A stretch of 64,000 nt of DNA, from positions 1-64,000 of the forward strand of contig OY762913.1 in NCBI GenBank assembly GCA_963666535.1, written 5' to 3'. Below the pieces are notes generated by a model, which saw only the letters and a program-made list of their open reading frames with translations, was not told the DNA's origin and searched no databases. Position 1 is the stretch's first letter, and the number at the start of each line of letters is the position of its first letter. The position numbers and the translations under genes were made by a program. This document shows positions 52,786-63,000 of this stretch, in pieces. The DNA comes from G963666535 sp963666535 (GTDB lineage Bacteria; Bacillota; Clostridia; Oscillospirales; Oscillospiraceae).

Positions 52786-53517
52786 TTAGGCGGCGTAAAC
52801 TTTATCCAAGAATGCCTCGAATAGTTCCTCTGGCGGGCGGTAGCCGAGCTTTGGGCGAGGCCGTCCATTCAGTTCGTCGGCAAAGACAAGGATTTCTTCA
52901 AGTGAGAACTTGTCAATGGAGACACCTTTGGGAACATACTGCCGGAACAGACCATTGTGCCGTTCGTTCTGTGGTCGCTCCCAGGAGGAGTAGGGGTGTG
53001 CGAAGTATACTTCAGCGCCCCATTGCGCAACCTGTGCGAATTCCGCAAACTCAGAGCCGTTGTCTACAGTAATCGTCTTGAAAACCTGACCGAAGCGATC
53101 ACCGTATTCATCATGTAGAACCTTCATGGCCGCCATGACATCACCGCTGGTTTTGCCCGGGATGCGGATAGCCAGATAGTTCTCGGTCTTCTTCTCAATG
53201 AGCGTGAGAATAACGGATTCTCTCCCAGAACGCAAGCCAATTACTGTGTCGCCCTCCCAGTGTCCTTCTTCCTCACGCTTTGCCGCAATTTCTGGCCGCA
53301 GCTCAATGCTGTTGCCAAGAATGCGCTTGTTTTGGCGGGTCTTTCCCTTGTGTCTCTTTCGTTTCAGGACTTCGGGCATCTCAAAGAGGGTCAGAGTCAA
53401 GCGTCCAGCCCACAGTTCGTTGTAGAGGGTTCTGGTACAGACCAACTCACTCTCTTGGAACAACCTGTGAAGCCTTGCGTAGCCGGCACAGGCATCGAGA
53501 GACCAGTGCTTCATCAC
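52786..53517 (-). pseudogene. IS30-family transposase lacking its N-terminus
   Basis: 243 residues against about 330-350 in the family. The catalytic half is complete: EGHWEGDTVIGLRSG, ITVDNGSEFAEFA and the E in SSWERPQNERHNGLFRQ, then GYRPPEELFEAFL. The helix-turn-helix N-terminal ~95 residues are missing; upstream of 53517 the frame meets a stop. Only one end of the element remains, so it should be immobile unless helped in trans. Confidence 0.88.
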
Positions 53518-53611
53518 TTGTCATTTCAAGCTGCATCTTTAAATCCCTCGCTAATCCTTTGTAATTCCAATTCTCTATATTTTTGGATTATGTCAAGTTT
53601 CCTAGCCTGCC

Positions 53612-53908
53612 CTATGCGATACAGGCGATTAATGTTACAATCCATGCAAATGTAAGACAGATCGTCAAACCCGACATTTGTTTTTCCCGTTCTGTGAGGT
53701 CATGCATGTATGTTGAAATTCCCCTTGCATGAGCAATACTAGGAAAAAGCAATGGTGCGAAGACGAAAATAAATGAATAGCCACCGACTGCTACAACTGA
53801 AACCCAAAAAAGGCTGAGTTGCAATACATTACATACGCACAGACAATTCCAAACAACTCCAACTAACAGAAGCAACAGCATAAGGGTTCGCTTTGTTTTA
53901 ATTTTCAT
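53612..53908 (-). CDS. Small membrane protein, unknown
   Basis: 98 residues with three hydrophobic segments (about 8-30, 33-55, 80-97) and a short polar loop with YMHDLTEREKQMSG. gggagg stands 6 bases before the ATG, a strong site. Resembles generic small clostridial membrane proteins; no family recognised. Sits between the IS30 remnant and a structured intergenic region. Confidence 0.65.
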   Translation of the reverse strand: MKIKTKRTLMLLLLLVGVVWNCLCVCNVLQLSLFWVSVVAVGGYSFIFVFAPLLFPSIAHARGISTYMHDLTEREKQMSGLTICLTFAWIVTLIACIA

Positions 53909-54358
53909 TTTTTCCTCCCGTCAGTCTCTTTGTATGGATTTTACTGGTATTTATTAAACATAGCACTAAACCGCCTTCGGCGGTGGTATTGACAGTGGTT
54001 TCAGCTGCTGATAAAATAACTACACAACATAAACAACGGCGCCTCTCAAGAAAGACGGCTGGAACGATACCAGTGGAGGTTTATTTGTTGCACCCAAAAG
54101 TCTAATTTCTCTCTTTCCCATACGCTAAAAGCGTTGATTTGAAAGGCTTTTTCGGAAACTATGCTTGTCAGAAATCCAGGAAGAGAAATTATACTTTCCC
54201 CATAGACGGCGGTTTCGTGCTATGGAATTATCCAACGTCAGGCAGTTTGTGAATGAATCACAAGCTGTCTTTTTTCATGCCTGACCTCGGATAATTCGCT
54301 ATTCAAACTGCGAAGTTCAAGCTATTGTTCTGCGATCATCACTACAAATTGGTATTTA
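53909..54358. repeat. Non-coding region with nested inverted repeats
   Basis: 450 bases without a supported gene. Two structures stand out. First, aaagtctaatttctct at 54097-54112 is the near-complement of agagaaattatacttt at 54182-54197. Second, 54225-54233 pairs with 54289-54297, 54237-54244 with 54278-54285, and 54245-54252 with 54258-54265, a nested hairpin with TTTTTT inside. It could be a small structured RNA with terminator or a miniature transposable remnant. Confidence 0.5.
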
Positions 54359-54886
54359 TCAATCTTCCTGCCATTCTTTTTTTAGAATAGCAAACTGCAA
54401 TGTGTTTTCATATTTGGGTTCACCGTTCGGATTGTTGACGAAGGAAATAAACTCCTTAAAGGTCCCTTCGTGGCGCATCCCGAGTTTTCTGCAGACGTTC
54501 TGTGAAGCGGTGTTGTCTTCCTCGGTATAAGCATACAGTCGGCGCATTTTCTTCTCGCCGAATAGATAACCAAAATATGCTCTTGCCGCCTCGGTTGCAT
54601 ATCCGCAGCCGCAATACTCAGGCAGGAAATTCCAGCACGGGCTATATGTGTCCTCCCCATCCTTCATGCCGAACAGTGTACCGATGAAAACATCGGTATC
54701 TTTAATACATACCGCCAAGTCATATTCCGGGTTTGATTCGGATATATGCCTATACGCTTCATCCAATGAACCGATTTTTTCTCCGACATAGCAGTTAACT
54801 ATCGGATGGGAAAGAAGTCGCAAAACCGCTTCCGAATCTTTTTTATCAAAACTACGAATAATCAGCCGCTCTGTTTCTATTCGCAT
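54359..54886 (-). CDS. GNAT acetyltransferase, RimJ/RimL-like
   Basis: 175 residues. ETERLIIRSFDKKDSEAV is the usual N-terminus of the group; CGYATEAARAYFGYLF gives the acetyl-CoA loop and NTASQNVCRKLGMRHEGTF the conserved C-terminal motif. Likely acetylates a protein N-terminus, an amine or a drug; the acceptor is unknown. Transcribed alone on minus. Confidence 0.9.
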   Translation of the reverse strand: MRIETERLIIRSFDKKDSEAVLRLLSHPIVNCYVGEKIGSLDEAYRHISESNPEYDLAVCIKDTDVFIGTLFGMKDGEDTYSPCWNFLPEYCGCGYATEAARAYFGYLFGEKKMRRLYAYTEEDNTASQNVCRKLGMRHEGTFKEFISFVNNPNGEPKYENTLQFAILKKEWQED

Positions 54887-54995
54887 ACCTTTAGCTCTCC
54901 AATCACTTGATAGTATTAATTCATTCTAACAAATTTGAATTTATCAATTTAACAACTAAGTCACTATACGTGTATAAACATAATGCGCAGCTTAT

Positions 54996-55175
54996 TTACA
55001 AATCCGCATCTTCACGGGCAACTGGAATATTAATCATTTTTAATGGAATCATCTTGCGATACTTTTCACTCAGATCATCATAGTACTTCAAAATCAAATC
55101 CACAAGTTCTGTGCCATTAATACCTCTAATAATTGGTGTGCTTTCGAGATACTTCTGAGCATTCTTTGTATAGTT
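54996..55175 (-). pseudogene. C-terminal fragment of an Mrr-like restriction endonuclease (tentative)
   Basis: Minus-strand frame of about 60 codons: NYTKNAQKYLESTPIIRGIN then GTELVDLILKYYDDLSEKYR, ending in TAA at 54996. The pattern (F/Y)TK.A...A......L(I)(D/N)G..L..L(I) is that of the end of Mrr_cat domains. It stops abruptly at the IS21-like end at 55180. Only the tail exists, so the family call is moderate. Confidence 0.5.
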
Positions 55176-55179
55176 CGAT

Positions 55180-55544
55180 TGTCAGCGCCAGAGATAAAAT
55201 GTAAGAAAACGCCGGTCAAAAATTGTAGGTTTGCAGCGGAGCGGGATGCAAAATGGCACACTCGATTCTGCCTGCCGAAAGGGAGGCGGAAAGGGTGTCT
55301 AAAATGGAAGGAGCAAACTGGATGGATATCCGAAGCGACCGGCAAAAAGGACTGAGCTATACAGAAATCGCCCGCAAGTACAACATCGACCCAAGGATGA
55401 GCGCAAGGAGTACATGAAACAAAAACAGCATGTCGTCAACACCCTTTTTGAACAGGGCCAGAAATAATTTTAGAGCATTTCCTTACCGCTGTTTTCCTGC
55501 ATTTTTTAACTGGCGAAAACCTGCAATTTCAATCGGCGTTGACA
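55180..55544 (+). mobile_element. Internally deleted IS21-like element
   Basis: Starts TGTCAGCGCC (55180) and ends GGCGTTGACA (55544), inverted ends of the IS21 kind, each followed inward by AAATTGTAG/AAATTGCAG-like subterminal repeats. Inside are the istA start and an unrelated short tail; almost all of istA and istB is missing. No target duplication was found, so the ends may have been altered. Confidence 0.7.
55304..55417 (+). pseudogene. istA N-terminal remnant (IS21 transposase)
   Basis: 37 codons: MEGANWMDIRSDRQKGLSYT then EIARKYNIDPRM, the conserved helix-turn-helix start of IS21 transposases, after which a deletion brings a stop. ggagg-like sequence precedes the ATG. Confidence 0.75.
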
Positions 55545-55614
55545 AAGCTTTTGCACCAGAACCCCCGGTGGAAAACACTCCGTTTAAAATGAAAAAGTTT
55601 TTACCCCGCAAATA

Positions 55615-56034
55615 CTATTTATCAGTTTCGATAATCTTCGTTAAGGCTTGGGTGAATATATATTTTTCCTCTTTTGACAAGGCAGCCGTAAATTTAGTAT
55701 TCATTTCACGAACGATTTCTTCCACATGACTGCGAAGCTGATCCGCTTTCTCTGTTGAGGTAACGATAATTGTTCTGCGATTATCGGGATGTATATTGCG
55801 CTCTATGAGGCAGTTCTTTTGCATCCGATCAAGGATGCTGGAAACAGAAGATGCTTCCAAGACAAGCAAGTCGCCGATCTGCTTAGGCGTAAGCTCTCCG
55901 TGGCTCCAAAGACAATTTAGCACGCCATATTGCGCAGGAGTAATTTGGTATCGGGAAAGCTTTTTACTGAAGCATTGAAAAACCGTGTTTTGTGCGGTAC
56001 TCAATAAATAATTAATACATTTGTTTAATTCCAT
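55615..56034 (-). CDS. MarR-family transcriptional regulator
   Basis: 139 residues. Winged helix with LTPKQIGDLLVLEASSVSSIL as recognition helix and IERNIHPDNRRTIIVTSTEK as the wing, the family DxRxx signature. Dimeric DNA-binding protein in the cytosol. Diverges from the nitroreductase, and inverted repeats in between overlap its own promoter, so self-repression and control of the reductase are likely (inference). Confidence 0.92.
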   Translation of the reverse strand: MELNKCINYLLSTAQNTVFQCFSKKLSRYQITPAQYGVLNCLWSHGELTPKQIGDLLVLEASSVSSILDRMQKNCLIERNIHPDNRRTIIVTSTEKADQLRSHVEEIVREMNTKFTAALSKEEKYIFTQALTKIIETDK

Positions 56035-56060
56035 TTTAAATCCTCCGTTTGCCTATTGAC

Positions 56061-56130
56061 AGTATATCATATTTCCGTTAATATTCAAGTGCAGAATATT
56101 TCTACACAAGTAATATTCTAATAAAGAATA
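56061..56130. promoter_or_regulatory. MarR promoter and candidate operators
   Basis: Minus-strand promoter TTGAAT (56083-56088), 16 bases, TATACT (56061-56066). The inverted repeat atattc-N7-gaatat at 56081-56099 covers the -35. A second one, tattct-N5-agaata (56114-56130), lies on the nitroreductase side. Both share an ATTCT/AGAAT half-site. Confidence 0.6.
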
Positions 56131-56174
56131 ATAGCTGAGACGAAAATAAATATTTATACTTGGAGGGTTTTTAT

Positions 56175-56723
56175 ATGGATGCGGAATTATGTATTAGGGA
56201 AAGAAGAAGTGTCAGAAAATTTATTGAGAAGCCGATCCCCCATGAAGTTCTAGAAAAGATCGTTGAACTAGCTAGATTTGCTCCATCTTGGAAAAATACG
56301 CAGGTTGTTCGATACCATATTATTGAAAATGCAGAGTTGAAAGCTAATATCGCACATCACTGTGTACTAGATTTTGCGTTTAATGCCAAGACAATCTCAC
56401 GGTCGTCCGCATTGGTATTAATGACTGTGGTAGAGGGAATCAGCGGATATGAGAAAGACGGCAGTTATTCGACACCGAAAGGAGACCGCTGGGAGATGTT
56501 TGATGCCGGAATTGCGGCACAGACCTTTTGCCTTTCTGCCCATTTGAATGGTGTGGCCACAGTCATCATGGGGATTTTTGATGAGGCGAAGATAAAAGAG
56601 GTCTGCAAGCTGCCGGATCATGAAACAGTTGTTGGGATGATTGGAGCCGGATATTCTGATGAACCCGCAAAGGCGGCACCTCCGCGCAAAGAGGTTGCTG
56701 AACTGCTGTTATTTGAAAAATAA
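56175..56723 (+). CDS. Nitroreductase-family FMN flavoprotein
   Basis: 182 residues from ATG 56175, with ggagg 8 bases upstream. CIRERRSVRKFIEKPIPHEVLEKI is the FMN-binding N-terminus, followed by ARFAPSWKNTQ; GIAAQTFCLSAHLNGVATVIMG is the central helix and GMIGAGYSDEPA the last FMN strand. Reduces nitro compounds, quinones or related electrophiles with NAD(P)H. The divergent MarR regulator is the likely controller. Confidence 0.92.
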   Translation: MDAELCIRERRSVRKFIEKPIPHEVLEKIVELARFAPSWKNTQVVRYHIIENAELKANIAHHCVLDFAFNAKTISRSSALVLMTVVEGISGYEKDGSYSTPKGDRWEMFDAGIAAQTFCLSAHLNGVATVIMGIFDEAKIKEVCKLPDHETVVGMIGAGYSDEPAKAAPPRKEVAELLLFEK

Positions 56724-56940
56724 ATCATTGAATCAAATTTAGCGCCCATTCCCGAAGATCATCGGCTAAAATCTTGGAGCTATTTGGGGACTTACAGCAC
56801 TAAAAATTATGCTAAGTTACGCAACGATACGATACAATAGAAGATATATCTGCTCATAACCAGGAGATCGTTTCAAATCCGATCCCACAACCCCAAAAGT
56901 GCTTCTGCTGATACAAGCAAAATCTTGCTCAGCTCGTGAC

Positions 56941-57316
56941 GATTGTATCATGACTATATTTCTTAACTGCGCCTTACGTTTGTCCGAGTTAACATCGTAA
57001 AATATCGATCAGGTTGAATCCGATGTCATCTCTATCATCGGCAAAGGAAATAAAGAACGGAAAATTTTTCTGACACCGGTGGTTAAACAGTCACTGGCAA
57101 AATGGCTTACAATCCGTAGCACATTACAGGTCTATAGAAATGCATAATCTATCTCTAGAATAGAGGCAGGCTTACTACACGTTCCATACAAAACGTCGTT
57201 AAAAAGCATATTGTTGCCGCTGGCATCAATCCAGAAGGCTTGTCTACGCATAAGCTGCGTCACACCGCAGCTACACTCATGTATAGATATGGACATGTAG
57301 TCGTAATGGTCAGTTG
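56941..57316 (+). pseudogene. XerC/D-like tyrosine recombinase, broken
   Basis: Frame DCIMTIFLNCALRLSELTS, an in-frame TAA where a sense codon is expected, then DQVESDVISIIGKGNKERKI and a stop, then in a different frame TTRSIQNVVKKHIVAAGINP and STHKLRHTAATLMYRYG. The catalytic R (ALRLSEL), K (GKGNKER) and HxLRH are recognisable; the LGH..Y end is lost. At least one nonsense and one frameshift. The 217 bases before it, after the nitroreductase gene, and the 280 after it show no gene. Confidence 0.8.
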
Positions 57317-57519
57317 AACATCATGGACAAGGGGTTGCTTATTAATTCTGCTAAAGAACGAAGTCCTAGGTCGTGCTACCAACATAATTAATGCGATTTA
57401 ATAGCTGCAATATAAGACGGAGATTTTTAATTTTATCTCGTTAGACAGTGATGCTACGATTATACTGTTCACGACACTTCTTTGTGTTCTCCGGAACAGA
57501 AAACAAAGTCGATTTTTGT

Positions 57520-57548
57520 TTGTAACCTGTTATATCCTATGTTAAAAT
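57520..57548 (+). promoter_or_regulatory. Promoter of the LytTR two-component operon
   Basis: TTGTAA (57520-57525), 17-base spacer, TAAAAT (57543-57548). Start expected near 57555, 42 bases before the regulator gene. Confidence 0.6.
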
Positions 57549-57596
57549 AATGAATCAGTCCTAAAAGCAGCTTATATAGAAAAAAGGAGCAGGCCG

Positions 57597-58319
57597 ATGA
57601 TTAGTGTTGCAATATGCGATGACGAATTGCAGCAGCTTGAGCGAGCTAAGAGCTTGCTCAAGCAATATGCTTTTGACCACTCGCAATATGATATAAAAAT
57701 TCATTCCTTCGCTGCTCCACTAGAGCTGCTTTCTTTTGTGTCAGCAAATGGTGGATTTGATTTATTGCTGCTTGATGTTTATATGGATGGCATTCTCGGT
57801 ACAGATGCAGCACGGGAACTGCGAGATATGGGTGACAAGTGCCAGATTATCTTTCTGACCACCTCGCGTGACCACGCGATAGACGCTTTTTCATTGGATG
57901 CCGCACATTATCTGGTTAAGCCTTATTCCGAAAAGGAGTTCTTTTCGGCGCTTGACAAGGTGATGGACAAGCTCACAAAAAAAGACGAAGTTAATATAAC
58001 AATCAAATCAACGGATGGTATCATTCGTGTGGACTTGAACAAGCTCGTATACTCTGAAACAGATAACCATGTTCAGAAATTATATTTGTCAATCGGCAAA
58101 GTAATCAGTGTTCGCAAATCCTCAACCGAGCTATTTGAACTGCTCGAAGAAGAACCGCGTTTTTACAAATGCGGCAGTACCTATATCATAAATATGGACT
58201 ACATCGTAGAGCTTTCATCCAAATGCGTGGCCTTTTCTTCGGGTGCTAGGATTCCGATTCTTAGCCGAAAATACATGGAGCTAAGAAAACTGTACATGGA
58301 TTACAGCTGCAGCCGCTGA
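57597..58319 (+). CDS. Response regulator with LytTR DNA-binding domain (AgrA-like)
   Basis: 240 residues. Receiver: AICDDELQQ, phosphoacceptor Asp60 in FDLLLLDVYMDG, and HYLVKPYSEKEF. C-terminal LytTR: IRVDLNKLVYSETDNHVQKL and FYKCGSTYIINMDYIVEL. aaaggag precedes the ATG. Controls surface, virulence-like or competence genes in Firmicutes (family knowledge); the giant surface gene 1.7 kb downstream is a candidate target. No agrB or agrD homologue in the window. Confidence 0.93.
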   Translation: MISVAICDDELQQLERAKSLLKQYAFDHSQYDIKIHSFAAPLELLSFVSANGGFDLLLLDVYMDGILGTDAARELRDMGDKCQIIFLTTSRDHAIDAFSLDAAHYLVKPYSEKEFFSALDKVMDKLTKKDEVNITIKSTDGIIRVDLNKLVYSETDNHVQKLYLSIGKVISVRKSSTELFELLEEEPRFYKCGSTYIINMDYIVELSSKCVAFSSGARIPILSRKYMELRKLYMDYSCSR

Positions 58320-58332
58320 AAGGGGGAGCCTT

Positions 58333-59643
58333 ATGCTTATATTAGGTGTATTAGTGATCCTACGTTTTTTACAGACGGCGGCTTACATCAGTCTGTTCTT
58401 CTTTTCACTCATACAGCTAAAGGAATCGAAAAGAAAACGGGTTGCAATTACCGTTGCGATTTATATTGCGGTTGCCGGGGCATTTTGTGCCTTTCTATTT
58501 GTATACGGACAGGAAATGGCGGAACGCCTTATTGTACCCGTCGAAATCGGGTTGTGTCTGATTCTGCTAATCATCTGTTCCGCGGACAAATGGGCGATAT
58601 CGCTTTTTGTCATGTTTACTCAGTTTAATTTATATCTTGGGATATGCTATCTTTCGGATGTGTGCACCACTGAAGCCCTAGGGCTTACATATCACATTGA
58701 ATATTTAGTATACCGAACTGTGCTGTTCGGCGCACTTTTGTTTTTTAATTTCAAATATCTGCGTCCTCGCTTCCGCAGGCTGGTGAATATCCTGGGAAAA
58801 GAGTGGAATTTAATCACTTTGGCAGCCTTCTTCTTTTATATTTTGGAGGCCGTTATTCTATATTGCCCGCGCTTATACTGGTATGAGGCGGACAACCGCT
58901 GGTATCTCGTTGCAAGCTCTTATCTGGTGTTTTTCAGCGTCTACTTGCTGATCTTTCGATCGATCAGTGCAATTGTGGGAAAATATGAGGCTCAGGAGCG
59001 GGAAAGAATCCTTGCTCAGCAAAACAAGCTTTGGGAGGAACAGCTAGAGGAGCAGAAAAATGCCGTCAATGCTGCCCGTCGTGACCGCCATGATCTTCGC
59101 CATCACTACGACACTCTTTTATCTATGCTGGAGGGCGGAAAAACACAGGAAGCCGTGTCTTATCTGAATGCGCAGACACAGAGAACGGAAAGCGCGGTTC
59201 TGTCGGACATCTGCCAGCATCCTGCTGCTAATGCCGTCCTGTCAAGATGGGCGGCTCGGGCAAGGGAGAACGGCATCAAAACTGAAATAGACGCAAATAT
59301 TCCCGCAAATATTCCGATGGACGAGGTTGCGCTGGCTGGCATTCTTGCCAACTCCTTTGAAAATGCCGTAGAGGGCTGCCTGCGTACACCTGAAGGTACG
59401 GAGAGATTTATCACCGTAAAAATCACCTATTCCGTTTTTAACGGAGCCGGAAAGCTTCACATTGTATTCGAAAACGCCTGCACGGATAACATCGTTTTTG
59501 AAAGCGATCTACCAAAATCACAGAAGCCAGGCGGCGGGACCGGGACAAGGAGCATTAGCTACACCGCCGAGCGCTATAACGGCATGGTGGAATTCACCGC
59601 GCAGGCCGGTGTGTTCCGGACGCGTGTTCTGCTCCACTTATGA
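58333..59643 (+). CDS. Sensor histidine kinase, GHKL/AgrC-like
   Basis: 436 residues. Six helices in the first ~220 residues form the sensor, then a coiled coil, the phosphorylation site in RRDRHDLRHHYDTLLSMLEG, and a GHKL ATPase with ILANSFENAVEGC and GGGTGTRSISYTAERYNG. Starts 13 bases after the regulator with agggggag before ATG. Forms the pair with the LytTR protein; the signal may be a peptide or membrane cue. Confidence 0.92.
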   Translation: MLILGVLVILRFLQTAAYISLFFFSLIQLKESKRKRVAITVAIYIAVAGAFCAFLFVYGQEMAERLIVPVEIGLCLILLIICSADKWAISLFVMFTQFNLYLGICYLSDVCTTEALGLTYHIEYLVYRTVLFGALLFFNFKYLRPRFRRLVNILGKEWNLITLAAFFFYILEAVILYCPRLYWYEADNRWYLVASSYLVFFSVYLLIFRSISAIVGKYEAQERERILAQQNKLWEEQLEEQKNAVNAARRDRHDLRHHYDTLLSMLEGGKTQEAVSYLNAQTQRTESAVLSDICQHPAANAVLSRWAARARENGIKTEIDANIPANIPMDEVALAGILANSFENAVEGCLRTPEGTERFITVKITYSVFNGAGKLHIVFENACTDNIVFESDLPKSQKPGGGTGTRSISYTAERYNGMVEFTAQAGVFRTRVLLHL

Positions 59644-59699
59644 AAACTGAACCAATAATCGACATAGTTTAACATTTACGCCAAATATCCTGCAATTAC

Positions 59700-59730
59700 G
59701 CCACAGCCGGTTTTCGGCCGTGGCTTTTTT
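59700..59730 (+). terminator. Terminator of the LytTR operon
   Basis: GCCACAGCCG pairs with CGGCCGTGGC (one mismatch) and is followed by TTTTTT at 59725-59730. Confidence 0.88.
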
Positions 59731-59758
59731 GTATAATCCATACTAAGAAATTAGCTTT

Positions 59759-60001
59759 ATGGAAGTGACTTTAATGATGGAAGAACCCCGTGACAGAACA
59801 GCGGAGCGAAAGACAGCTACCGAAAGACTGGAAATCGCGCGAGGCGATTTGTGCGATGCTTTTGAACAGGACCCAGACCGGCTGTTCTCCGCCCGGGAGT
59901 GCTGGTATTGCAAGCATGGGGATTTCGGTATTTTAACCGAGCATCCCACGCAAACCGGCGTATGCGGCTTAGGCAAGATGAAGGAGGAAAAGACAAAATG
60001 A
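59759..60001 (+). CDS. Small Cys-containing conserved protein, unknown
   Basis: 80 residues (75 from the second possible start at 59774, which ggaag favours). Charged helical N-terminus, then CWYCKHGDFG and TGVCGLG, three cysteines that could bind a metal or serve redox. Stop overlaps the start of the giant surface gene (ATGA), so the two are translationally coupled. I recognise no family. Confidence 0.6.
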   Translation: MEVTLMMEEPRDRTAERKTATERLEIARGDLCDAFEQDPDRLFSARECWYCKHGDFGILTEHPTQTGVCGLGKMKEEKTK

Positions 60002-63000
60002 GAAAGAGAATTTTAAGTATTTTGCTGACAGTATGCATGGTGCTGACCCTGCTGCCGGGCCTTACACAGCCCGCAATGGCGGCGGCAAACGGCACAGGTA
60101 TAACAGGCAGCGGTACTGAGGGAAGTCCATACATTATCACTAATGCCGACCAGCTTGCCTATGTGGCGCAGCAGGTCAACGCAAACGGAAAGATTAACGG
60201 CGGCGCTGTCGACGCTGCGGCGGCATATTACGAACTGGGAAACAATATTGATTTAGCAACATATTCAAATTGGACGCCGATCGGCTGGTACGCAACCTTT
60301 AGGGGCAAGTTTGACGGCGTAGGACATAGTATCTCAAACCTCAAAATAAACGCTACAAGCACTGCAGATAACCAATATTACGGATTATTTGGAAATAATC
60401 AAAGCGGGACAATTATAAATGTCAGCCTGACCAACATCAATATAACAGTTACAAACGACGCCGGTGAGCTCCGTGTCGGCGGTCTTGTGGGATACAATAA
60501 CGGAACGATTTTAAACTGCTCCGTAACCGGTACTCTCGCTGGTGCTATTAATACTAGTCAATATACTTATACCTATTGGGGGGGTCTTGTAGGCGAGAAT
60601 TACGGGGGTACACTGAAAAATTGCTATTCAGCAATCAGTGTTGCCGTCACCGGGGGCGATTCTTCACCGGGTAATCCTTTTATGGGCGGAGTTGCCGGAA
60701 GAAATTCGGATGGTACGGTTCAATATAACTATTGGTTGTTCACCGAAGCAATGAAAATAGGCGTCGACCGTGGGCTAGAAACCCTAACATCCAGTGCCGG
60801 ATTTACAGGCACAGACACACTTAAAGGTCAGGTGACGGTCGGGGGAACAGAAACTTTGTCTCTCTGTGAGGCTCTAAACGCAGGGCTGGGCATCTTAGCA
60901 AGAACAGATCTTTATGCGTGGGTATCATCGGGATCATATCCCGTGTTCGGCTCGCTATGGACCCCGCCGACCTATCCCGCCACTGTGACGGTCAACAAGA
61001 ACGGCAGCGCATGGTCAGATAGCGAAAAGAGCTTTGCACTTTACCAGAGTGGAGTAAATAAATACAACTTAAACGTCAGTGGTTCTAGCGCAACGGCTTC
61101 TGCTTTAGCTGGGACTTATGACGTCTATGTTGGCACGACTGATACAGGCGTGGATATTTCGGTAAGCTCCGGCGGAGGCAACTCCGCCACGGTGAATTAT
61201 TATGACGTTAACTTAACCAAAGGCACGGGTATTGCAGGTGTCGCAGGCGGAGGCACTTATTTAAGCGGCGAAACCGCAACCATCAGTGCAACGCTATCCA
61301 ATGGCTATACTTGGAATAAATGGAACGATAATAACACAACCATGACGAACCGTTCCATTACGGTAAGCGAAAAAACAGATTTAATGGCAAGCGCCACACT
61401 GACTTCTGCCACCGCGCCCAGCTTAAGCGTTACAGGCGCTGACCTGATTTACGGCTATTCGTCGGGCAGCGTGTCGGTTATGGCCACGCCGGTAACAGGG
61501 CACACCATCACCGGCTACCAGTGGTATTCCAATACCTCAAACAGCAATACAGGCGGCACTTCGATTTCCGGTGCTACCTCCGCAAGCTACGCGCTGGCAA
61601 CAGGCAAGGCTGCCGGAACGACGGAGTATTACTACTGCGACGTTACGACTAAACGCACAGATAGCGGCCAAACCGCCACCGCCACCTCCGGTGTTGCAAC
61701 CGTGACGGTCGACAAGGCCGAAGGCTCCGGAGACGTGAGCATTGCCGGCTGGACCTATGGCGAAACTGCCAAGACGCCTGTGCCTTCCAGCACTACCAAC
61801 GGAACGGGCAGCGTTACTTACAGCTATGGGGGTATCGGCTCCACAAGCTATTTAGCCAGCCCCACAGTTCCCACAAACGTCGGAACCTACGAGGTGACCG
61901 CTACCTTTGCCGCCAATGATTCGTATAAAGTATGTACTGCGACAGCTACCTTCACCATCGCACCCCAACCGGTGGCGAAGCCCACGGCGGACACCACGAG
62001 CTTTGTCTACACTGGCAGCGAGCAGACCTATACTCTCGCGGAAAACACGCTCTATACTATCACCGGCAACAAGCGTACCAATGCTGGTGAGCAGACGGTC
62101 CCCGTGGCACTTACGAACAAGGCGAATTACGTTTGGGCAACCAGCAACGACACGACTGATCTTAACTTTACCTTCACCATCGCCAAAGCGCCCGTGAATT
62201 TCGCAGTTAGCAGCAACACACATAATTATGACAAGGCTGCACATTCAGCCACCGTTACCCAGAAGGCAAGCGAGACGCCATCCGTTGCGGGCTGCTTTAC
62301 CGTCACCTATCAGAAGGACACGGAGCCAGCAGCAGAGAATGAAACCAATGTGGGTATCTATAAGATTATCGTAACGCTGAACAACGACAACTTTAAGTTT
62401 GCCGGGCAGGAAGATACTTTACGCAGCCTGACCCTTACGGACAAGCTGACCATCAACGCCACGGCGTATCCGGATGCGGCTACCATCACGCTGCCGACGG
62501 CAGGCAGCCTGACATACGGTGCGAAGCTGTCCGACAGCGCCCTCACCGGCGGCGATACCAAGTGCACCTATGCGTGGAAAACCGGCACGACCATCCCAGC
62601 CGTGACAAATACCGGCTATGCCGTGGTCTGCACGCCCGAGGACACCAACTACGCCCCCTTCGAAAAGACAGTTCCCATCGTCGTTTCCAAGGCTGCGCCC
62701 ACACTGACGCTGCCCACGGCCGACGCAATTACCTACGGTCAGAGACTGTCCGACAGCACCTTCACTGGCGGCTCCGCCGGCTCCACCTACAACGGAACAG
62801 CAAATACCAACGTACCCGGCGCTTACAGCTGGAGCGCGGGAACCACCGCGCCACAGGTTTCAGACAGTAATTTGACACAGTACGAAGTAACCTTCACGCC
62901 CACCGATACGGCCAATTACAGCACGGCGACCGGAAAAATCACCCTCACCGTAAATCCCAAGCCGGTGACGCTGACATGGGATTACACGACGCCCTTCCCC

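Noticed and set aside
53540..53660. Minus-strand run INRLYRIGQARKLDIIQKYR between IS30 and the small membrane gene
   Set aside because: About 37 codons with no start and overlapping the better supported membrane gene; may be a remnant but too short to claim.
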